From Gemmataceae bacterium (GTDB taxonomy: Bacteria; Planctomycetota; Planctomycetia; Gemmatales; Gemmataceae), in assembly GCA_022842245.1 (NCBI GenBank), contig JALHPZ010000030.1:17882-81881 (forward strand): a DNA stretch of 64,000 nucleotides, in the 5' to 3' direction. The position numbers and the translations under genes are program-made. Position 1 is the stretch's first letter, and each line of letters begins with the position of its first letter. Shown in pieces: positions 17,875-25,761 of this stretch. The notes beneath the pieces are model-generated. The model was not told where the DNA came from. It did not search any database and saw only the letters and a list, made by a program, of their open reading frames with translations.

Positions 17875-18093
17875 AAGGACTGGGAGTGCTTAGCCCAGGG
17901 CGAGCCGTCTACGGCGACGCCCTGGGTGGTCCGTTGAAATTCACGGCAGTCCGATGGACTGCGACAGATTCCCGAACAATGAGCGTTTTGTCTCAGTCCT
18001 TCGGGCTGATGGTTTTCCTCACCTGTTACTCAGGGCGTCGTCTCAAAGCCTCCTCGCCCTGGGCTAAGCACTCCCAGTCCTTCGGACTGAAGA
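17864..18093. repeat. 230-bp element with 41-bp perfect inverted ends
   Basis: The left arm 17864-17904 and the right arm 18053-18093 are exact reverse complements (41 nt; outer end tcttcagtccgaaggactgg, inner end cagggcgag). The 148-bp interior has further dyads: cccagggcg pairs with cgccctggg around a gccgtctacggc hairpin on the left, and cagggcg with cgccctg on the right, plus short hairpins (gcagtccgatggactgc). No ORF inside looks real. It resembles a non-coding MITE- or REP-type element that can fold either end-to-end or as two terminal hairpins. Confidence 0.8.
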
Positions 18094-18402
18094 GGGCCGG
18101 CGGAGTCGGCAAATGTCCCACCAAAAAATTTGACGCGCACCCTCGGGGCCATGTATACGCATGATCACATAAGTGCGAACATTCGATTGATTCCCGGCCA
18201 AACGGCACATTCGCCGACCGTGCGGCGGTTGAGGGTCGACCCGAAATCGACGTAAGTCCTTTCGGGGTCTGTTTCGGCCGGAGTGGGTCCGGAAAATGTG
18301 AGTGGGTCCGCCGGGGGGTGGCGCGGGGGCGGCGGACCCACTTGGGGGCGAATCGGGTTTCCGAATTGACCCCAACCCGCCCGACCGGTTAGCGTGCCGG
18401 AC
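18094..18402. other. Intergenic remainder with a GC-rich hairpin
   Basis: No gene is visible. A 12-bp perfect dyad (agtgggtccgcc at 18301-18312 and ggcggacccact at 18331-18342) and a weaker one (cccgaaa / tttcggg near 18240-18265) precede the LRR gene. Neither is followed by a T-run. They may belong to the same repeat-rich block. Confidence 0.6.
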
Positions 18403-18972
18403 ATGAACGACCCGTTCGCCCGTCGTCGGCCCGGCCGACTTTCGCACGCCGACCTCCGCTGGATCGCGGCGGGGCCGAGCTGGCGTGCGCCGCGGCTGGC
18501 GGACCTGAACCACGCCGCGCCGATCGACTACGATCGGCTGATGCGCGGGCCCCGGATCGCCGGCCGCGCGTTCATCGCCCACGGGGCGGAGCTGGCGCGG
18601 CGCGGGAAGCTGACGGACGTGCAGATCGTCGCCGTCGCGCCGTTCCTCGCCGAACTGGCCGCGTGTCCGCACCTCGCGGCCGTCGCATCGCTCGACCTCG
18701 CCGGCAACCGCATCGGTGCCGCCGGCCTCGCGATCCTGCTCGCCTCGCCTTACCTTGTGAATGTGACCCGGCTCGACCTGCGGGCCAACGACCTCGGCGA
18801 CGCCGGCGCGGTCCTGCTCGCCGGCGCGACGGGCCTGCCCGCGCTGCGGACGTTGATCGTGGCCGACAACGGGCTGGGACCGGCGGGCGAACGCGCGCTG
18901 CGAACCATCCCCCGGCTCGCCGAACTCGACCTCGGCCCGAATTCCGGCGAAATCCGTCACCCGGCGGCGTAG
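18403..18972 (+). CDS. Small leucine-rich-repeat protein
   Basis: A 189-residue protein with at least three ribonuclease-inhibitor-type leucine-rich repeats (VASLDLAGNRIGAAGLAILL, then VTRLDLRANDLGDAGAVLLA and LRTLIVADNGLGPAGERALR) from about residue 95 on. The N-terminal 90 residues resemble the header region of planctomycete TIGR02996-type LRR proteins but I cannot confirm that. No signal peptide. A GTG 9 nt upstream (18394) is an alternative start. Role is presumably protein binding; no partner is evident. It lies just after the repeat block and 53 bp before the YegP-like gene. Confidence 0.72.
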   Translation: MNDPFARRRPGRLSHADLRWIAAGPSWRAPRLADLNHAAPIDYDRLMRGPRIAGRAFIAHGAELARRGKLTDVQIVAVAPFLAELAACPHLAAVASLDLAGNRIGAAGLAILLASPYLVNVTRLDLRANDLGDAGAVLLAGATGLPALRTLIVADNGLGPAGERALRTIPRLAELDLGPNSGEIRHPAA

Positions 18973-19025
18973 AATCTCCCCCGCGGATTCCGCATCCGAT
19001 TCTTCATCCTTTCCCGGAGCGCGTC

Positions 19026-19364
19026 ATGGCGGCGAAGTACGAACTGAAGGCCGGATCGAAGGGTCAGTTCCATTTCAACCTGAAGGCCGGCAACGGCCAG
19101 GTGATCCTCTCGAGCGAATCGTACGGGACGAAGGCCGCGGCCCTCGCCGGCATCGAATCGGTCAAGAAGAACGCCGGCGACGACGCCCGCTTCGAGCGCA
19201 AGACCGCGAAGGATGGCTCCCCGTACTTCGTCCTCAAGGCCGGCAACGGCGAAATCATCGGCAAGAGCGAGATGTACTCGTCGACCTCGTCGATGGAAAA
19301 CGGCATCGCGTCGGTGAAGACGAACGCCGGAGCCGCCGTCGCGGACCTTACCGAAGCGAAGTAA
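19026..19364 (+). CDS. YegP family protein (two DUF1508 repeats)
   Basis: A 112-residue protein built of two similar DUF1508 units: FHFNLKAGNGQVILSSESYG with GIESVKKNA in the first half, and YFVLKAGNGEIIGKSEMYSS with GIASVKTNA in the second. This matches E. coli YegP in size and layout. The fold is known from structures but the biochemical role is not. The ATG at 19026 follows a weak ggagcg site, and the frame upstream of it has no family similarity. It probably heads the run of plus-strand genes that continues with the TGS GTPase. Confidence 0.9.
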   Translation: MAAKYELKAGSKGQFHFNLKAGNGQVILSSESYGTKAAALAGIESVKKNAGDDARFERKTAKDGSPYFVLKAGNGEIIGKSEMYSSTSSMENGIASVKTNAGAAVADLTEAK

Positions 19365-19428
19365 CCCAGCCGCATTCCCTCGTTCGCCGGTGCGCGGCCC
19401 CGCGCCCGGCGAAGGCGTTTCCACCACC

Positions 19429-20421
19429 ATGGCCGTCAACCTTCCCCCGCATTACCACGACGCCGAAGCCCGCTATCAGAAGGGCAAGACGGCCGAAGAG
19501 AAGCTCGCCGCCCTGCGCGAGATGTGGGTGCTGCTGCCCAAGCACAAGGCCAGCGAGAAGGTGCAGGCGATCCTCAAGACGAAGATCAGCGAGCTGACGG
19601 ACCAGATCGAGCAGGAGAAGTCGGGGCCGAAGAAGGCCGCGCCCGGCACGTTCAAGATTCCGCGGCAAGGGGCCGGTACGGTCGTGTTCCTCGGCCCGCC
19701 GAACGCGGGGAAGTCCCTCTTGATTTCGAAGCTGACGAAGGCGGCGCCGACGGTCGCGCCGTATCCGTTCACGACGCGCGAGCCGGTGCCGGGGATGATG
19801 GACGTGCGGGACGTGCGCGTGCAGCTCGTGGACCTGCCGCCGATCACGGCGGACGCCTACGAGCATTTCATCACCGACCTGACGCGCAGTGCCGACGCGG
19901 CGGTGCTTTTCCTCGACCTGGCGGACGACGACGGCCCGGCCAACACCGAGGCGACGATCGAACGGCTGAAGCAGGCCCGACGTCAGTTGGTGCCGGAGAA
20001 AACGAGCGACGACGATCCGACGACCTACCAGTTGAAGACGATCCTCGCGATGACCAAGTGCGACGACGAGGCCGCCGACATCCGGCTGGAGATCGCTAAA
20101 GAGGCGTTCGGGTCGCGCTTCCCGACGGTCGTGATCTCGGCGGAGCGCGGCGACGGGTTGGCGGAGTTGCGTGAGGCAATCTTCGCCGCGCTCGGCGTCA
20201 TCCGCGTCTACACGAAGCAGCCGGGCAAGCCGGCGGACAAGACCGCGCCGTTCACCTGCCCGATCGGTTCGACAGTGGCGGAGTTCGCCGGTTGCGTGCA
20301 TAACGACTTCGAGGAGAAGCTGAAGTCGGCCCGGGTCTGGGGCGGCGCGCAGTTCGACGGGCAAACCGTGGGCCGCGATCATATCCTGATGGATGGCGAC
20401 GTCGTCGAATTGCACGTATGA
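19429..20421 (+). CDS. Obg/DRG-type GTPase with C-terminal TGS domain
   Basis: A 330-residue GTPase. The N-terminal 75 residues are helical and charged, as in DRG proteins. The P-loop is GPPNAGKS (89-96). The G3 element reads VDLPPI, where DxxG would be expected, and G4 is TKCD in place of NKxD. The C-terminal 65 residues are a TGS domain (RVYTKQPGKPAD to HILMDGDVVELHV). DRG/TGS GTPases bind ribosomes or RNA; planctomycete versions are uncharacterised. The ATG at 19429 was preferred over the GTG at 19390 because the conserved region starts there, though the ribosome site is weak for both. Twenty-two bp separate it from the PSP1 gene, suggesting cotranscription. Confidence 0.87.
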   Translation: MAVNLPPHYHDAEARYQKGKTAEEKLAALREMWVLLPKHKASEKVQAILKTKISELTDQIEQEKSGPKKAAPGTFKIPRQGAGTVVFLGPPNAGKSLLISKLTKAAPTVAPYPFTTREPVPGMMDVRDVRVQLVDLPPITADAYEHFITDLTRSADAAVLFLDLADDDGPANTEATIERLKQARRQLVPEKTSDDDPTTYQLKTILAMTKCDDEAADIRLEIAKEAFGSRFPTVVISAERGDGLAELREAIFAALGVIRVYTKQPGKPADKTAPFTCPIGSTVAEFAGCVHNDFEEKLKSARVWGGAQFDGQTVGRDHILMDGDVVELHV

Positions 20422-20443
20422 CGCCGCCGGAACGGAACCCCGC

Positions 20444-21274
20444 ATGCCTCCCCCGCGTTCGGATTCGCCGACTTACATCGTCCGGCATGGCGCGATGCGC
20501 CTGCTGGGCGAGTTCGCGCTGGCGTCCGGCGTGCCGGCGCCGGCGCGTCACACGGCAGTCGTGATCACGACCGAGCGCGGCACGGAGACCGGCGAAGTCC
20601 TGGCTCCGGCGTCGCCGCAGGCCGTCGCCGCCCTTCCCGAACCGACCCGCGGCACGATCGTCCGCCACGCCACCGCCGAGGACCAAGTCCGCCTCGCCGA
20701 GCTGACAGCGGCCCGCGGCGCGGAATGCGACCGGTGCGCGGAACTCATCCGCGAACACGGCCTCGCCATGCAGGTCGTCGACGTCGAGCGCCTCTTCGGC
20801 GGCGAGCGCTTCATCCTGTACTTCCTCGCCGAGAATCGCGTCGACTTCCGCGAACTCGTCAAGACGATGGCGCGCGAGTTCCGCGCCCGCATCGAGTTGC
20901 GCCAGATCGGCCTGCGCGACGAGGCCAAGCTCCTCGCCGATTTCGGTGATTGCGGCCGCCCGGTCTGCTGCAACACCCACCTCGCCGTCATGCCCCCCGT
21001 CAGCATGCGTATGGCGAAACTCCAGAAGGCGACGCTCGATCCCAATAAGATTTCCGGGCGATGCGGGCGGTTGAAATGCTGCCTGCGCTACGAGCAGGAC
21101 GTCTACGAGGAGTTCGTGAAGGAGTTGCCGGCGATCGGGTCGCGCGTCGTGACGAAGACCGGCCCGGGGCGTGTCCTCGCGCAGGAGATTCTCGCCCGCC
21201 GGCTGCTCGTGGAATTCGAGGACGGCCGTCGTCTGCCCGTGCCTGCGGCGGACGTGCTGTCGCGGATCGCTTAG
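20444..21274 (+). CDS. PSP1 domain protein (RicT/YaaT-like)
   Basis: A 276-residue protein of the PSP1 family. Recognisable parts are EFALASGVPAPARHTAVVI near the N-terminus, the central LFGGERFILYFLAENRVDFRELV, and the Cys-rich C-terminal signature DFGDCGRPVCCNTHL with GRCGRLKCCLRYE, which in Bacillus RicT helps hold Fe-S clusters in the RicAFT complex acting on RNase Y and competence or sporulation. Partners RicA and RicF are not in the window. The ATG at 20444 is the first that makes sense; the frame extends into the GTPase gene but without similarity. It sits between the TGS GTPase and the Minf_1886-like gene in a probable operon. Confidence 0.9.
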   Translation: MPPPRSDSPTYIVRHGAMRLLGEFALASGVPAPARHTAVVITTERGTETGEVLAPASPQAVAALPEPTRGTIVRHATAEDQVRLAELTAARGAECDRCAELIREHGLAMQVVDVERLFGGERFILYFLAENRVDFRELVKTMAREFRARIELRQIGLRDEAKLLADFGDCGRPVCCNTHLAVMPPVSMRMAKLQKATLDPNKISGRCGRLKCCLRYEQDVYEEFVKELPAIGSRVVTKTGPGRVLAQEILARRLLVEFEDGRRLPVPAADVLSRIA

Positions 21275-21310
21275 AGACCATGGGACCAGGACGGACCGAG
21301 GACGAACGCG

Positions 21311-21730
21311 GTGGACCAGAAGATTCTCGACTTGATCCAGGACGACCCCCGTTACATGTACGAAGCCTACGACTTCGTCTGCGAGACCGTCACGTACACG
21401 CAGGAACGGCTGGGGCGCGTGCCGCGCGACGGTCGCCGCGATCCCGGCGACGACTGCCACGTCGGTGGCGAGGAACTCCTCAAGGGGGCCTGCGAACTCG
21501 CCGTCAAACAGTTCGGAATGATGGCACCCGTCGTCTTCCGCCTCTGGGGCATCCACGCTACCGACGACATCGGCGAGTTGGTCTTCAACCTTATCAAGAT
21601 CGAGCGACTGAGCAAGTCCGACCGGGACGACCTGGCCGACTTCCGCGATCGGTTCGATCTTCAAACCGCGCTGGAAGACGGGTTCGAGATGTCGGCCGCC
21701 GCCTACTCCGCCCGGAAGACCGACCGATGA
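21311..21730 (+). CDS. Conserved protein, Minf_1886-like family
   Basis: A 139-residue protein starting with GTG at 21311. It contains the conserved N-terminal stretch YEAYDFVCETVTYTQERLG followed by HVGGEELLKGACELAVKQFG and WGIHATDDIGELVFNLI. These features match the widely distributed but uncharacterised Minf_1886 family found in planctomycetes and Verrucomicrobia. No transmembrane or signal segment. It lies 36 bp after the PSP1 gene and its stop codon overlaps the next gene's start (ATGA), so it is translated with that gene. Function unknown. Confidence 0.82.
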   Translation: MDQKILDLIQDDPRYMYEAYDFVCETVTYTQERLGRVPRDGRRDPGDDCHVGGEELLKGACELAVKQFGMMAPVVFRLWGIHATDDIGELVFNLIKIERLSKSDRDDLADFRDRFDLQTALEDGFEMSAAAYSARKTDR

Positions 21731-22200
21731 CATTCGCCCGTCTGAAACTGGTCGCGGCCGTGCTCGCCTTCGCCGCCTGGCTGGCGTGGCTGGCCACCGC
21801 CGTCGCCCACAAGGGTACCGTGCAGATCGTGTCGCCGGGGCAACTGACGGACGCGACGCACGTCGTCGTCCTCGCCGTGGCGGCGAATGACGCCGGTGAG
21901 GTCAAGACCGCCGCGACGATCGTTCGGGTTCTCCGCGCTCCGGAGCACGATCCCATTTCCGGCGAGATCGAAGTCGATCGGCTCGACAAGGCGGTCACGC
22001 CGCTGCCGGTCAACGGTTCGCGCCGCGTCGCCGCCGGCGAACACCTCGTCCCGCTCGTCAAGACACCGTTCGGCTTCCGCATCGCCGGCCTGCCTCGCTC
22101 CCCTGGCTTCGAGGGGGCAACGCTCGAGCAGCCGGTCGTCTACCCGTGGACCGACGACGTGAAGGCCCAGTTGCGATCGATCGACGTTCTGAAGGATTAA
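21727..22200 (+). CDS. Small exported protein of unknown function
   Basis: A 157-residue protein whose first ~28 residues form a hydrophobic leader (LVAAVLAFAAWLAWLATAVA) likely to be cleaved or to anchor it. The rest is a beta-rich soluble part without a motif I recognise. The ATG at 21727 overlaps the stop of the upstream gene as ATGA, which fixes the start. It ends 92 bp before the first DUF1559 gene. I could not assign a family. Confidence 0.75.
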   Translation: MTFARLKLVAAVLAFAAWLAWLATAVAHKGTVQIVSPGQLTDATHVVVLAVAANDAGEVKTAATIVRVLRAPEHDPISGEIEVDRLDKAVTPLPVNGSRRVAAGEHLVPLVKTPFGFRIAGLPRSPGFEGATLEQPVVYPWTDDVKAQLRSIDVLKD

Positions 22201-22292
22201 TCCGCCCGGGTGATTCCGACGGAATCGCGGCCGGCGGCCGGCGTCTATCCAGCATCCGATGCCGTGCGGGGGCATCCCGCCGAGGATTCGCC

Positions 22293-24002
22293 ATGTCCCG
22301 CTCGCTCGTGGTCTTGTTCGCCGCCCTCGTGGGGATCGCGGTACTCCGACCGTCGCGCGACGCCGCGGCCGACAGCCGACCGCTGCCGGCGGACCTCGCC
22401 CTCGTGCCGACGGACGCGGCCGGCTTCGCCCACATCCGCGCCGCTGACCTCTGGAAACGCGACGACCTCAAACCGTACCGCGAGATCTTCGAACGGGCCG
22501 GATCGAAGTCGATCGGCCTACTGGACGAGCACTTCGAACCGAAGCCCTCGACGACCGACCGCGTGACGGTCGTGCTGTTGCCCAAGGGGAAGGATGCCCG
22601 CGAACGACGGGGCCTCTTCGAGCCGTTCGAGCCGACGCTGATCCTGCACTTCAACAAGCCGTACGACCGCGAGCGGGTGCTGAAGGCCCACGCGGAGAAA
22701 TCGAAGACGAAGATGGCGGGCGGGAAGGAATATTACCTCGCGGAGAAGAGCGCGGTGGCGATTGCGTTCGCGGACCCGCAGACCCTCGTGCTGGGGGACG
22801 AAGCGAGCGTGAGTGCAATCCTGTCGGCGGAGAAGAAGGACGGCCCGCTGACGCCGGCGTTGCGTGCGGCGGCGGAGAAGCCGATCGCCGTCGGGCTGAA
22901 CGTCCAGGCCCTGCCGATCCCGGCCGAGGCGCTGGCGCAGATTCCCGACGAGTACAAGCCGCTGACGGAGTTGTCGCTCGTCTCGGGCACGATCGATCTG
23001 GCGAAGGAACCGGTGGTCGATTTGAAGCTGACATTCCCGAACGCCGATGCGGCGAAGGACGGCGAGAAGTCGCTGCGAAAGTTGGCGACCCTCGGGCGGA
23101 TCTTCCTCGACATGCAGCGCAAGCAGTTGCAGGCGGAGCTGGCGAAGGCGCTGACGGCGAAGCAGAAGCCCGTACAGCCGATCGGGAGTTTCCCCGAGGC
23201 GGCGTTGGCGGTCGCCGGTCTGGGCGGGCTGAACTTCCTGGACGACTTCCTCGCGCACCCGCCGCTCGAACTCGAAGACGCGAGCATCGCCACGAAGGTA
23301 AAGCTGCCCGAGTGGACCTCGCCGTTCCTCGCCGGGGCCGCCATTTCTGCGGGCGTCGGGCTGCCGGGCGTGCAGAAGGTGCGCGAGGCGGCCGAGAGCG
23401 CCGTCGCCACGAACAACCTCAAGCAGATCGCCATCGCGCTGCACAGCTACCACGACGTGCACAACGGGTTCCCGCCCGCGGCAATTCTCGGCAAGAAGGG
23501 GAAGAAACTGCTCTCCTGGCGCGTCGCCATCCTGCCGTTCATCGAGCAGAATGCGCTCTATCAAAACTTCAAACAGGATGAACCCTGGGACAGCGAACAC
23601 AACAAGAAGTTCAGCGATGTGGCGATCAAGACGTACATGGACCCGCGGGCGGATTTGAAGCCGGGGCAGACGAACTACAAGGCCCTCGTGGGCGACGCGG
23701 CGATGTTCGACGCCGTGAAGGGACGGAAGTTCGCGGAAGTCACCGACGGGCTTTCGAACACGATCATGGTCGTTGCCGGCGGCGATCCGGTGCCGTGGGC
23801 CAAGCCGGACGATTTCGACTACGACCCAAAAAAAGAATTCCCGGCCGACTACGCGAAGGCGTTCGATGATGCGTTGCTGTGCATGTTCGCCGACGGCAGC
23901 GTGCGTTCGATCAATCTCGCGAAACTCAAGGACCGCGCGAACATCATGAAGCTCCTCATCGAACGCAACGATGGCAAGGCGATCCCGAATTTCGACGAAT
24001 GA
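22293..24002 (+). CDS. DUF1559 domain-containing secreted protein, copy 1
   Basis: A 569-residue protein with a signal peptide (MSRSLVVLFAALVGIAVL). An N-terminal region of about 340 residues starts LPADLALVPTDAAGFAHIR and is shared with the next gene. The C-terminal part is a DUF1559 segment: GLPGVQKVREAAESAVATNN, LHSYHDVHNGFPP, SWRVAILPFIEQNALYQNF, DGLSNTIMV and FADGSVRSI. Unlike classic planctomycete DUF1559 proteins it lacks an N-terminal prepilin helix, because the VREAA region is internal. The family is massively expanded in planctomycetes, and its function is unknown beyond a surface or pseudopilin-like role. It is followed 28 bp later by a paralogue. Confidence 0.9.
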   Translation: MSRSLVVLFAALVGIAVLRPSRDAAADSRPLPADLALVPTDAAGFAHIRAADLWKRDDLKPYREIFERAGSKSIGLLDEHFEPKPSTTDRVTVVLLPKGKDARERRGLFEPFEPTLILHFNKPYDRERVLKAHAEKSKTKMAGGKEYYLAEKSAVAIAFADPQTLVLGDEASVSAILSAEKKDGPLTPALRAAAEKPIAVGLNVQALPIPAEALAQIPDEYKPLTELSLVSGTIDLAKEPVVDLKLTFPNADAAKDGEKSLRKLATLGRIFLDMQRKQLQAELAKALTAKQKPVQPIGSFPEAALAVAGLGGLNFLDDFLAHPPLELEDASIATKVKLPEWTSPFLAGAAISAGVGLPGVQKVREAAESAVATNNLKQIAIALHSYHDVHNGFPPAAILGKKGKKLLSWRVAILPFIEQNALYQNFKQDEPWDSEHNKKFSDVAIKTYMDPRADLKPGQTNYKALVGDAAMFDAVKGRKFAEVTDGLSNTIMVVAGGDPVPWAKPDDFDYDPKKEFPADYAKAFDDALLCMFADGSVRSINLAKLKDRANIMKLLIERNDGKAIPNFDE

Positions 24003-24030
24003 CCCAATTCCTCGATACAGGAGACCGATT

Positions 24031-25710
24031 ATGCAATCTCGATTCCACCGAATTCTCGCCGCGGCGGCGGCCGTGCTGCTGGCGCAGGCGCCGACCCGCG
24101 CCCAGGACCTGCCGCCCGACCTCGCGCTCGTGCCCGGCGACGCCGCCGGATTCGTCCACCTCCGCGTGGCTGACATCTGGAAACACGAAATGATGCGCAC
24201 CGTGCGCGATACGGTGCAGAGTGCCGGCGTGAAGGCGCTGACCGCGTTCGAGAAGCAGGTCTACCCGTCGCCGGCGGCCATCGACCGCGTCTCGATCGTC
24301 CTGCTTCCGCCGAAGACCGACCGCGAGCCGCCGACGGTGGTCGGCATCGTGCGCTTCAGCGAGGCGATCGATCAGGCGAAGCTGCTGAAACTCCACGTGC
24401 CGAACGCCCTCACGGCGAAGGCCGGCGGCAAGACCCTGTACGCCGACCGGCAGACCGAGCTCGGCCTGCATTTCGCCGACGACAAGCACCTTGTCGTCGG
24501 CCCCGCGCCGATGGTCGAAGCGTTCCTCGCGCGTCCGCCGGTGCGATCGGGCGGCATCATGCCGGCCGTCGAAAGCGCCGCGAAGGGAATGGCCATCATT
24601 GCGTCCGTGAACATCAAGGCACTGCCGATTCCGCCGCAGGCGTTCAACGAGGTCCCGGAGAACATCCGCCCGCTGCTCGCGGCCGAACGGATCACGATGA
24701 CGATGGATTTAAAAGACGCGTCGCCGGTCGTCGCCATCCGTGCGAACTACGCCAACGCGAAGGCCGTCGCCGACGCCGAGGATGCCCTGCGGGACGCGAT
24801 CAAGATCGCCAAGGTGCTGATGACCCAGCCGCGCCAGCAACTGGAAAAGGCGCTCTTCGAGAAGGAAGACGCCGGCCCGCGCCCGGCTCAGGAGCTGCCG
24901 GAACTCTTCGGTGCCCTCGCCGGCATCGGTGCCATGAACCAGCTCAACACCATCCTCGACAACCTGCCGATCAAGAAGGACGGCAACGACCTGATGGTCG
25001 GCTTCACGGTGCCGAAGGAGTTCAGCCAGTTCGCGGGCGTCTACCCGGTCGCGCTCGGCCTGATGCTCCCGGCCGTGCAGAAGGTCCGTGAAGCCGCCAG
25101 CCGCACGCAGGGGGCCAACAACCTCAAGCAACTCGGCCTCGCCATGCATAACTACCACGACGTGAACGGCAAGATGGCGACGAATATCTACGACAAGGCC
25201 GGCAAACCGATCCTGTCCTGGCGCGTCCACATGCTCCCCTACATCGAGCAGGACAACCTTTACAAGCAGTTCAAGCTCGACGAACCGTGGGACAGCGACA
25301 ACAACAAGCGGCTGATCGAATCGATGCCGAAGGTGTTCGTGGTGCCGAACGCGAAGCCGACGAAGCCGGGCATGACCTACTACCAGGGCATCAGTTGTGC
25401 GAAGGGCACGTCGCCGCGATCCTTCTTCATCAACGATCCGCTGGCGCGAACCTCGTTCGCGAACATCACCGACGGCACGTCGAACTCCCTCATGATCGTC
25501 GAGGCCGCCGAAGCCGTCATCTGGACCAAGCCCGACGACCTGGTTTACGATCCGAAGAAGGATCCGCCCAAGTTCGGCGGCCACTCCGCCAACGGCTTCA
25601 ATGCCCTCTTCGGCGACGGCAGCGTCCGCTTCATCCGCGATACGATCGACAAGGCCGTGCTCAAAGCGCTGATTACCATCGACGGCGGCGAAGTCGTCAA
25701 TTATGATTGA
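24031..25710 (+). CDS. DUF1559 domain-containing secreted protein, copy 2
   Basis: A 559-residue paralogue of the upstream gene with the same order: signal peptide (MQSRFHRILAAAAAVLLAQA), a 340-residue N-terminal domain opening LPPDLALVPGDAAGFVHLR, then the DUF1559 segment (VQKVREAASRTQGANNLKQ, MHNYHDVNGKMATN, SWRVHMLPYIEQDNLYKQF, DGTSNSLMI, FGDGSVRFI). AGGAG lies 7 nt before the ATG, supporting this start. The pair arose by tandem duplication and has clearly diverged. The DUF1501 gene begins 51 bp downstream. Confidence 0.92.
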   Translation: MQSRFHRILAAAAAVLLAQAPTRAQDLPPDLALVPGDAAGFVHLRVADIWKHEMMRTVRDTVQSAGVKALTAFEKQVYPSPAAIDRVSIVLLPPKTDREPPTVVGIVRFSEAIDQAKLLKLHVPNALTAKAGGKTLYADRQTELGLHFADDKHLVVGPAPMVEAFLARPPVRSGGIMPAVESAAKGMAIIASVNIKALPIPPQAFNEVPENIRPLLAAERITMTMDLKDASPVVAIRANYANAKAVADAEDALRDAIKIAKVLMTQPRQQLEKALFEKEDAGPRPAQELPELFGALAGIGAMNQLNTILDNLPIKKDGNDLMVGFTVPKEFSQFAGVYPVALGLMLPAVQKVREAASRTQGANNLKQLGLAMHNYHDVNGKMATNIYDKAGKPILSWRVHMLPYIEQDNLYKQFKLDEPWDSDNNKRLIESMPKVFVVPNAKPTKPGMTYYQGISCAKGTSPRSFFINDPLARTSFANITDGTSNSLMIVEAAEAVIWTKPDDLVYDPKKDPPKFGGHSANGFNALFGDGSVRFIRDTIDKAVLKALITIDGGEVVNYD

Positions 25711-25761
25711 CGTACCCGCCACCCTGTGCCCGCGGACGTTCGTCCGTGGGCCTCGATCATC

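Noticed and set aside
17693..17880. Possible CRISPR array at the tandem repeats
   Set aside because: Units are contiguous with no unique spacers, and no cas genes are present.
17404..17937. ORFs reading through the repeat block on both strands
   Set aside because: The 46-bp period breaks the frame between units, start regions lie antisense to the DUF1501 gene, and composition is not protein-like.
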